A stretch of DNA of 17,190 nucleotides from Candidatus Pacearchaeota archaeon (lineage in GTDB: Archaea > Nanobdellota > Nanobdellia > Pacearchaeales > GW2011-AR1): NCBI GenBank assembly GCA_016181905.1, contig JACOYM010000034.1, forward strand, positions 1-17,190. The letters run 5' to 3'. The notes under the pieces are model-generated. The model searched no databases. It saw only the letters and a program-made list of their open reading frames with translations, and was not told where the DNA came from. The position numbers and the translations under genes were made by a program. Each line of letters opens with the position of its first letter. Position 1 is the first letter of the stretch. Below, piece after piece: positions 12,047 to 17,190 of this stretch.

Positions 12047-14377
12047 ATGGCAAAATATTCAAATGGATTGGAAGATGAGATAGATTTAACAGAATCTTCA
12101 ATAAAGGTTCTTGAAGGAAGATACCTCAAAAGAGATGATTCTGGCAAAGCAATTGAAACAGCGCATGATATGTTTCAAAGAGTAGCGTATAACATTGCAG
12201 AGGCTGACAAAATATATGACACAAATGCAAGCATAGAAAAAACTGCAGAAAACTTTTATCAAGTGATGTCTAATTTATATTTCCTGCCTAACTCGCCAAC
12301 ATTAATGAATGCCGGCCGTGAGTTGCAGCAGCTTTCAGGGTGTTTTGTCTTGCCTATTGATGATTCAATAGTGGATATCTTTGAAATAGCCAAACAAGGA
12401 GCATTAGTTCACAAATCTGGAGGAGGCACTGGTTATTCTTTTTCCAGAATAAGGCCGAATGGAGATTATGTTAAATCAACAAGTGGTATTGCGTCAGGGC
12501 CAATATCCTTCATGGACGTATTTAATAAATATACAGATGTCGTAAAACAGGGAGGGACTAGAAGAGGGGCAAATATGGGCATTCTTAGAGTAGACCACCC
12601 AGATATAATAGAATTCATAGATGCCAAAAATAAACCAAATGACAAAAATAAAAAAATTGCAGATAATTTTAAGGAATCAAAAAGTCTAAAAGAAAATATT
12701 GAAAAATTACTTGTGGGCAATTATCAATTAAATAACCTTAACATATCTGTTGCTTTAACAGATAGATTTATGGATGCTGTTGAAAGAGATGAAGAATATG
12801 AGCTTATTCATCCAGCAACCAAAAAAGTTACAAGAAAATTGAAAGCAAGAGAAGTGCTTGATAAAATCGCAGAAAATGCATGGAAAAATGGAGAGCCGGG
12901 GGTAATCTTTATTGACGAGATTAACAGGCATAATCCTACGCCAGAAGTTGGAGAGATAGAATCAACAAATCCTTGCGGAGAACAGCCACTGCTGCCTTAT
13001 GAATCATGTAATCTTGGATCTATTGATGTTTCAAAATTCGTAGATAACAAAAAAATAGATTTTGGAAGATTAGAAGAAGTTGTGCACACAGCAGTTCATT
13101 TTCTTGATAATGTTATTGACATGAATAAATTTCCTCTCCCCCAGATTGAGAAGATGACAAAGGCAAATAGAAAAATAGGGCTGGGGGTTATGGGATTTGC
13201 TGACATGCTTATACAGCTTGGCGTCCCCTACAATTCTCAAGATGCTATATTAAAAGCTGAAGAGGTTATGGATTTTATTCAGGTTAAATCAAAAGAGGCA
13301 TCTGCAAAACTGGCAGAAAAAAGAGGAAACTTCCCAAATATTGACAAGAGCATATACAAGGGCCAGCTTATGAGAAATGCCACCACAACTACTATTGCGC
13401 CTACTGGGACAATTGGTGTTATTACGGGCTCTTCTCAAGGTATAGAGCCTTTGTATGCAATTGTTTATAAAAGAACAACCCCCCAATTCACATTGTTTGA
13501 ACCAAATAAAATTTTTAAAAAAATAGCTCAAGAAAAAGGTTTTTATTCAGAAAGCCTTTTAAAAGAAATTTTTGGGAGAAATGGGACTATAAAAGAGTTT
13601 GACAGCATTCCCAAAGAAGTAAGAGACCTATTTATTACAGCATATGAACTAAACCCTGAAGAGCATGTAAAAATACAAGCTGCTTTTCAAAAACATGTAG
13701 ACAATGCTGTAAGCAAAACAATAAATTTTCCAGAAAGTGCTAAGGTAGAGGATGTTAAAAATTCTTTTATTTTAGCTTATAAAAATAATTGCAAGGGTGT
13801 AACGGTCTATAGAAATAATAGCAGTGAAGAACAGGTTTTAACAACGGGCAAAAAAACATCAAATAGGTCATTAGTCAGCATGATTGTTGAAGAGGTTTTA
13901 AAAAAACCTAGGCCTGAAAGAGTTGAGGGTCTAACTCTCAAACAAACTACGCCCTTCGGAAATATGTACCCAACAATAAACAAAGATATGAAGACAGGAA
14001 ATTTATATGAACTTTTTTTAGCTATAGGAAAGGGAGGGGGGGATGTAACTGCAATGGCTGAGGGTTTTTCAAGAGCGCTTTCTCTGCTTTTTAAAGTAGG
14101 GGTGCCTCCTGAAATAATAATCGAACAATTTGAAGGAATAGGAGGAAAAAGCCAGATTTTTGATAAAGGACAAGCTATAGGCTCAATACCAGATGCCATA
14201 GCCCAAGCTATTAAGAAGTATCTTGAGCAAACAGGAGGAAATGGGAATGACAAAAGTAAAAAAGACCCTATTAAGTCTGGAAACTTATGCCCTCGATGCG
14301 GTTCTCCTTTGATTAAACAAGAAGGCTGTGAAAAATGTTCTGACCCTGAATGTTTATTTGAAGGAAGATGCGGCTAA
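12047..14377 (+). CDS. nrdJ: Class II (adenosylcobalamin-dependent) ribonucleotide reductase
   Basis: A 776-residue enzyme that reduces ribonucleotides to deoxyribonucleotides using a cobalamin-derived thiyl radical. Landmarks: NSPTLMNAGR (82-91); SGCF with redox Cys C99; KSGGGTGYSFSRIRP (123-137); NPCGEQPLLPYESCNLGS with thiyl-radical C310, E312 and redox partner C321; TTTIAPTGTIG (447-457); NCKGVTVYR (581-589); the TSCPD-type domain from about 618; and a C-terminal zinc-ribbon-like tail with C748, C751, C761, C764, C769 and C775 that would receive electrons from thioredoxin. No ATP cone is present at the N-terminus. An insertion of about 30 charged residues (about 196-227) sits between the FIDAK and NLNISVA motifs. 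GAGAGGG at 12037-12043 is the ribosome site. It follows the ATP-cone gene, and a thioredoxin gene comes next. Confidence 0.95.
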   Translation: MAKYSNGLEDEIDLTESSIKVLEGRYLKRDDSGKAIETAHDMFQRVAYNIAEADKIYDTNASIEKTAENFYQVMSNLYFLPNSPTLMNAGRELQQLSGCFVLPIDDSIVDIFEIAKQGALVHKSGGGTGYSFSRIRPNGDYVKSTSGIASGPISFMDVFNKYTDVVKQGGTRRGANMGILRVDHPDIIEFIDAKNKPNDKNKKIADNFKESKSLKENIEKLLVGNYQLNNLNISVALTDRFMDAVERDEEYELIHPATKKVTRKLKAREVLDKIAENAWKNGEPGVIFIDEINRHNPTPEVGEIESTNPCGEQPLLPYESCNLGSIDVSKFVDNKKIDFGRLEEVVHTAVHFLDNVIDMNKFPLPQIEKMTKANRKIGLGVMGFADMLIQLGVPYNSQDAILKAEEVMDFIQVKSKEASAKLAEKRGNFPNIDKSIYKGQLMRNATTTTIAPTGTIGVITGSSQGIEPLYAIVYKRTTPQFTLFEPNKIFKKIAQEKGFYSESLLKEIFGRNGTIKEFDSIPKEVRDLFITAYELNPEEHVKIQAAFQKHVDNAVSKTINFPESAKVEDVKNSFILAYKNNCKGVTVYRNNSSEEQVLTTGKKTSNRSLVSMIVEEVLKKPRPERVEGLTLKQTTPFGNMYPTINKDMKTGNLYELFLAIGKGGGDVTAMAEGFSRALSLLFKVGVPPEIIIEQFEGIGGKSQIFDKGQAIGSIPDAIAQAIKKYLEQTGGNGNDKSKKDPIKSGNLCPRCGSPLIKQEGCEKCSDPECLFEGRCG

Positions 14378-14468
14378 TAATTTTCAATTTTCGAAACCTT
14401 TATTAATGCACTATTTCTCAATTTCTCATTATGCATAAGAGGTTGAGCAACATCAGGAGAAATGCAAA

Positions 14469-14759
14469 ATGGCACATAATGGTATTGATGAATTATCAGA
14501 AAAGCAATTTGACAGCTTTATCCAGAAGCCAGTTGCAGTTGTAGATTTCTTTGCAGACTGGTGCATGCCCTGCCTGATGATGGCTCCTGTTATTGAAGAG
14601 ATGTCTGAGAAGTTCAAGGGCAGGATTGCCTTTGCAAAGCTGAATGTTGATGACAACCAAAAGCTCTCGCAGAAATTCAAGGTAATGTCCATTCCCACGC
14701 TGATTGTATTCAAGAAAGGAGAAGAGGCGGGGAGATTGATAGATGACTTAATAAAATGA
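14469..14759 (+). CDS. trx: Thioredoxin with short C-terminus
   Basis: A 96-residue thioredoxin: VAVVDFFADWCMPC (22-35) with the redox pair C32/C35, the buried Asp (D26), and the cis-proline in MSIPTLIVFKKG (P76). It begins with AHNGIDELSEKQFDSFI, a normal first strand and helix. The last helix is shortened: after GEEAGRLIDDLIK it stops, where typical thioredoxins have about ten more residues. GGAG at 14456-14459 supports the ATG at 14469. Position after the class II reductase suggests it is the electron donor for dNTP synthesis, although a T/A-rich element near 14399-14408 could give it its own promoter. Its stop overlaps the next gene's ATG (ATGA). Confidence 0.93.
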   Translation: MAHNGIDELSEKQFDSFIQKPVAVVDFFADWCMPCLMMAPVIEEMSEKFKGRIAFAKLNVDDNQKLSQKFKVMSIPTLIVFKKGEEAGRLIDDLIK

Positions 14760-15091
14760 GATTAGAAACCAAAGAAGATTGGTGCAAACTGATTAAGTTA
14801 GATGAGAAAGAACAAAAACAGGTTTTATATGAATTATATGGGTCTGGAAGATTGTCTTACCATTTTGAAAATAACTTTGATGTGTGGTTTAATTATGCGT
14901 CAAATGGCTGGAATACCTGGCAGTATAACTTAAGCCTTGGAAAACGTTTATATTTTACCAGAAAAGAGGATATAGCAAACTACAAAGACGCTGTGCTTGA
15001 ATTGCGGTTAGAACAGGATAAGAAAGTTAAAACTGCTGCAAAGCATGACAAATCAGAATGGGTTATATTTCAGTACTTTGTGGCTGGGTGA
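14756..15091 (+). CDS. Unknown Trp-rich protein coupled to thioredoxin
   Basis: I do not recognise this 111-residue protein. It has a cluster of aromatics (FDVWFNYASNGWNTWQYNLSLG, about 41-62), one Cys (C10), and a helical charged second half ending SEWVIFQYFVAG. No signal peptide or membrane helix is seen. The ATG overlaps the thioredoxin stop codon in an ATGA, so translation is coupled and the two products may act together, for example as a thioredoxin partner or target; this is inference from the overlap only. Composition and codon use match the neighbours. Confidence 0.75.
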   Translation: MRLETKEDWCKLIKLDEKEQKQVLYELYGSGRLSYHFENNFDVWFNYASNGWNTWQYNLSLGKRLYFTRKEDIANYKDAVLELRLEQDKKVKTAAKHDKSEWVIFQYFVAG

Positions 15092-15129
15092 GGCTTTTAA
15101 AATTCTAAACAATTCTCATTTCTCACAAC

Positions 15130-15139
15130 CTTTTTAAAG
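15130..15139 (+). promoter_or_regulatory. TATA box of the tRNA-Lys gene
   Basis: CTTTTTAAAG is centred about 27 bases before the first base of the tRNA, the normal distance for an archaeal promoter. Confidence 0.55.
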
Positions 15140-15161
15140 ACAAAATATCTTTCTTATGCAA

Positions 15162-15280
15162 GGTCCCGTAGCTCAACCCGGTAGAGTACTAGCCTTTTAT
15201 GAAACACAAGGAAAACCATAAAGGAGAACCTTGGTTTCTTGGCAAGCTAGGTGTTGTGGGTTCAAATCCCATCGGGACCA
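15162..15280 (+). tRNA. tRNA-Lys (anticodon UUU) with a 45-base intron
   Basis: The cloverleaf is complete: acceptor GGTCCCG/CGGGACC (15162-15168, 15273-15279), discriminator A15280, D stem GCTC/GAGT with GG in the loop, anticodon stem CTAGC/GCTAG (15189-15193, 15246-15250), and T stem GTGGG/CCCAT with loop TTCAAAT. The loop reads C-TTTT-A before the intron and A after it, giving anticodon TTT at 15196-15198 (Lys). The intron is about 15200-15244 at the usual 37/38 site; the exact cut is ambiguous by one base because A flanks both ends. Inside it CAAGG/CCTTG and GAAAC/GTTTC form a 10-bp hairpin with one bulged A. The central bulge-helix-bulge pairing next to the cut sites is weak. CCA is not encoded. 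Confidence 0.92.
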
Positions 15281-15316
15281 TTTTTATTTCTAGAAGAAAA
15301 ATAAAGTAAAAAATGC

Positions 15317-15637
15317 TTATGCTGACTGCATCACATATTCCTGCCATTCTTTAAATGGCATGCCATCCCATGATGTTTTGCCTTTAGGCCAGAATTCTTT
15401 TGGAAAAACTGAAAAACCAGAGATATGTTCAAGTTTCTCTCTATTTTTTATATTGTTATAGGGGCATTCTTTCCAGTCTAGATTTTTTGCGAGTATCTCC
15501 ATCTGGCATGGGCTGTAAGGTACAACTAAAGCACAATTATTTCCTTCTTGATCAAGAAAAATTCCTGGATAAATATTAAAACCATAAAAAGGGCATCTTG
15601 GCCTTTTCTTGCCTAAAGCTGGTTTTAGACCTTCCAT
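15317..15637 (-). CDS. Small four-cysteine protein of unknown function
   Basis: A 106-residue soluble protein with conserved-looking cysteines in RCPFYGF (C15), GNNCALV (C35), SPCQMEI (C44) and KECPYNN (C58), then a Trp-rich end (EFWPKGKTSWDGMPFKEWQEYV). I recall bacterial and archaeal proteins with the CPFYGF...NQCAL...PCxME...CP pattern that are annotated only as hypothetical; four cysteines suggest one zinc or iron-sulfur site. A TATA box at 15659-15666 on this strand is about 25 bases upstream of the ATG, predicting a leaderless mRNA. It is convergent with the tRNA, ending 37 bases from it. No partner genes are evident. Confidence 0.8.
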   Translation of the reverse strand: MEGLKPALGKKRPRCPFYGFNIYPGIFLDQEGNNCALVVPYSPCQMEILAKNLDWKECPYNNIKNREKLEHISGFSVFPKEFWPKGKTSWDGMPFKEWQEYVMQSA

Positions 15638-15658
15638 AACTAAACTTCTGGATAGAGA

Positions 15659-15666
15659 TATATAAA
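15659..15666 (-). promoter_or_regulatory. TATA box of the four-cysteine protein gene
   Basis: Reads TTTATATA on the minus strand, about 25 bases before the ATG at 15637. Confidence 0.55.
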
Positions 15667-15744
15667 TATTGTTGCAATAGAAAGATTATTTTGCATCTTC
15701 TTTTTTTTCATCAGGTTTAAAAGCATGTTTTTCCAAGCAAAAGA

Positions 15745-16485
15745 ATGAAGATTGGCGTAAAAACATATGATAATGGAAAGTTCCTTGAGCATTTCAGGAA
15801 AAAAGTAGATTTTGCTGAGATTTTAACAATAGAAGGGAGGGATTATGAATTTGCAAAGCAATTTTCACAATTCTTGCCTGTTATTATTCATGCGCAGCAC
15901 TACATCTTCGGCTCTAATCCTGCTGACAAATCAAAAGATGAAGGGGATGCCTCCTCAATTAATTTCGCAAGGAAAATTGCAGACTTCACAAATGCAAAAA
16001 GGATTATCCTGCATCCAGGAGTCATAAATAATGGCAGCAGCAGCGAGGAAAATGCTGTCTCTTTTATCAAAAACCTGAATGACAAGAGAGTTTTAATTGA
16101 AAATCTGCCAAAGTACAAAGACTTTGATTGCTTATGCACAACACCTGAAGACACAAAGGAATTTATGAAAAAGGCAGATGTTAAGCTTTGTTTTGACATA
16201 AATCATGCGATTGAAACTGCCTTTCAGGCAGGAAGGGATTATAAGGAATTGATTAAAGAGTTCATAAAGCTTAAGCCAGTTCATTACCATCTAGGCGGGC
16301 AAAGGATTAAGGAGGGGATTGCTTCACACAGGTCATTTCAGGACTCTGATATAGATTTGAAAGAGATTTTGAAACTTCTGCCCGCAGATGCAGAGATAAC
16401 CATTGAAACAGAGCCAGACATAGAAAAAACAGATAATGACCTGAAGGCAATAAAAGGGGTTATAGAAGAGATTAGCCAAAATTAA
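15745..16485 (+). CDS. TIM-barrel protein of the endonuclease IV / xylose isomerase-like superfamily
   Basis: The 246 residues follow a beta/alpha barrel with metal-ligand-like residues at strand ends: VIIHAQHY (H49, H52), RIILHPG (H90), VLIENLPKY (E119), CFDINHA (D151, H154), VHYHLGGQ (H180, H182), ASHRSF (H195) and ITIETEPD (E221). This order of His, Glu, Asp-x2-His, His and Glu matches AP endonuclease family 2, which includes zinc-dependent endonuclease IV and sugar isomerases. It is shorter than endonuclease IV (about 280) and lacks its full set of ligand motifs, so a sugar-phosphate isomerase or another activity is equally possible. The gene is monocistronic as far as seen, with start ATG AAG ATT GGC giving the expected first strand MKIGVKTY. 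Confidence 0.85.
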   Translation: MKIGVKTYDNGKFLEHFRKKVDFAEILTIEGRDYEFAKQFSQFLPVIIHAQHYIFGSNPADKSKDEGDASSINFARKIADFTNAKRIILHPGVINNGSSSEENAVSFIKNLNDKRVLIENLPKYKDFDCLCTTPEDTKEFMKKADVKLCFDINHAIETAFQAGRDYKELIKEFIKLKPVHYHLGGQRIKEGIASHRSFQDSDIDLKEILKLLPADAEITIETEPDIEKTDNDLKAIKGVIEEISQN

Positions 16486-16493
16486 AAATTAAG

Positions 16494-16613
16494 CTAATCA
16501 TCTATCCTTGTAAGATAACCTCCTTCTTTTTTATTTATTATAGAGAGATTATGTTTTTTCAGAAAATCATTTCCAATAAATTTATCTTCTACCTCTAAAC
16601 AAAAAAAAACTTC
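16494..16613 (-). pseudogene. Possible C-terminal remnant of a retropepsin-like aspartic protease
   Basis: An open stretch of 39 codons ends at a TAG (16494-16496) and has no start codon; it is closed upstream by a TAG before 16613. It reads CLEVEDKFIGNDFLKKHNLS and ends GGYLTRIDD. The phrase IGNDFLKKHNLSI resembles the conserved hydrophobic-Gly-x-Asp-Phe-Leu segment near the C-terminus of clan AA aspartic proteases. Its first part overlaps the 3' end of the membrane protein gene in another frame, around a run of nine A (plus strand). It may be a decayed gene end, or the true C-terminus of the overlapping gene if that run has lost its correct length. Confidence 0.35.
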
Positions 16614-17130
16614 CTATTAATCCTATAATTAGTAAGGTTACCCCAATAATACTTGAAGTTGAATTTGTCATGTTGCCTATTACATTTCCAGTTAAATTAG
16701 GAGACAAAAAAAATATACCTCCTAAAATTCCAATAATCGCAACAGCTATAGATGAAGTTTTTTCTAGTCCACTAGATTTCCTTCGTTCTAATCTCTCTCT
16801 AATATTATCTTTTAAACCTTGCATTAAAAAAACAATACTGGAATATTCAACTGCCCCATTTGTGGAATCTGATTTTCTCCACTTATTCTGAGCAATTTCT
16901 TCAACCCTCTTCGCTCTCCTATAAATTGCATTAAGATACTTTTGCTCAGATTCTCCAAAAATATTTCTATCATGCAATCTATTATAAGCATAAACTAAAT
17001 CGCGTGAGCCATAATCTAAATCAGTCATTCCTTTTCTATTTAAGTCAGAGTCATATAAATCTCTAAGGAGTGCCTCTTCATTTGTTATATTCGTACTAAG
17101 GACTTTCTTTAAAGTACTCTTTTTTACCAT
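16582..17130 (-). CDS. Membrane protein with helical N-terminal domain and two transmembrane helices
   Basis: A 182-residue protein: a charged helical cytosolic part (1-125) including DLDYGSRDLVYAYNRLHDRN and RRAKRVEEIAQNKWRKSDS, followed by membrane helices at about 126-143 and 160-178 and a basic RGRR end. The loop between the helices, SPNLTGNVIGNMTNSTSS, carries three N-glycosylation sequons (NLT, NMT, NST) and the phrase LTGNVI. I associate such LTGNxI/LTGKAV phrases near membrane helices with Woesearchaeota/Pacearchaeota proteins; a related phrase is in the large secreted protein here. A TATA element at 17151-17158 predicts a leaderless mRNA. The end is close to a nine-base homopolymer at 16601-16609. 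Function is unknown. Confidence 0.8.
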   Translation of the reverse strand: MVKKSTLKKVLSTNITNEEALLRDLYDSDLNRKGMTDLDYGSRDLVYAYNRLHDRNIFGESEQKYLNAIYRRAKRVEEIAQNKWRKSDSTNGAVEYSSIVFLMQGLKDNIRERLERRKSSGLEKTSSIAVAIIGILGGIFFLSPNLTGNVIGNMTNSTSSIIGVTLLIIGLIGSFFLFRGRR

Positions 17131-17150
17131 ATTAATCTATATATTTCTAC

Positions 17151-17158
17151 TTTAAAAA
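17151..17158 (-). promoter_or_regulatory. TATA box of the two-helix membrane protein gene
   Basis: Reads TTTTTAAA on the minus strand, about 24 bases before the ATG at 17130. Confidence 0.5.
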
Positions 17159-17174
17159 CTTGTCGTAAAAACTA

Positions 17175-17188
17175 AGTAAGAACTTACT
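17175..17188. repeat. Short palindrome at the right edge
   Basis: AGTAAG-AA-CTTACT is a 6-base inverted repeat about 20 bases upstream of the TATA element at 17151-17158. It is at the place where an archaeal activator could bind, but it is short and may be chance. Confidence 0.25.
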
Positions 17189-17190
17189 CA

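Noticed and set aside
12601..12730. Possible intein in the ribonucleotide reductase
   Set aside because: Reductases are common intein hosts, but the insertion is only about 30 residues with no splice-site cysteine or HN motif.
13912..13935. PRPERVEG phrase in the reductase, resembling palindromic-repeat insertions seen in some bacteria
   Set aside because: The RPRPxxxxGxTxK pattern is normal at this point of class II reductases, so it is native sequence.
13807..14253. 148-codon minus-strand frame inside the ribonucleotide reductase gene
   Set aside because: Antisense shadow of the conserved TSCPD region; no start context or motif.
14431..14541. ATG at 14431 as an upstream start or leader peptide before thioredoxin
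   Set aside because: Out of frame with thioredoxin, no ribosome site of its own, and the translation shows no conserved feature.
15667..15772. Short minus-strand frame ending CLEKHAFKPDEKKEDAK that overlaps the TIM-barrel start
   Set aside because: Only 26 codons, antisense to a confident gene start, with no promoter; could be a relic but cannot be supported.

Overview
The window reads as a piece of an archaeal chromosome, most likely from the DPANN group (Woesearchaeota/Pacearchaeota-like); that placement is inference. Support comes from the AT-rich sequence, dominant AGA/AGG arginine codons, T/A-rich archaeal TATA boxes about 25 bases upstream of start codons (leaderless genes), a tRNA with an intron at position 37/38, several small helical or zinc-binding proteins, and a very cysteine-rich secreted protein of a kind I associate with these lineages. 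No insertion sequence, CRISPR array, rRNA or phage module was seen.

Region 1 (1-6552) looks like a metal-handling neighbourhood. A partial gene end is followed by a 58-residue zinc-finger-like protein and a four-helix membrane protein with a GCPMC motif. Convergent to these lies a translationally coupled pair: a Kdd-like dehydrogenase (lysine fermentation family) and a mercuric-reductase-like flavoprotein that keeps the C-terminal vicinal cysteines. Divergent from that pair is a candidate structured 5' leader (two large stem-loop domains), then a small DUF5676-like membrane protein, a CPC-type copper P-type ATPase and a small membrane protein.

Region 2 (6553-11607) holds an 805-residue secreted cysteine-rich repeat protein, an unknown gene divergent from a TtuA/Ncs6-like tRNA thiolase (both apparently driven by one symmetric TATA element), two small two-helix proteins of which the second looks like a half-ferritin, a 21-base tandem duplication, and an M50 site-2-type membrane protease.

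Region 3 (11608-15091) is a deoxyribonucleotide synthesis unit: a standalone ATP-cone protein that is an NrdR without its zinc ribbon, a class II (B12-dependent) ribonucleotide reductase that itself lacks an ATP cone, a short thioredoxin, and an unknown protein coupled to it by an ATGA overlap. The region upstream of the ATP-cone gene is packed with inverted repeats.

Region 4 (15092-17190) contains an intron-bearing tRNA-Lys(UUU), a small four-cysteine protein, an endonuclease IV/xylose-isomerase-like TIM barrel, a two-helix membrane protein, and beneath its 3' end an open stretch that resembles the end of a retropepsin-like aspartic protease.

The most interesting items are the structured leader of the copper operon, the ATP cone separated from both NrdR and the reductase, and the orphan Kdd coupled to a MerA-like enzyme inside a metal cassette.
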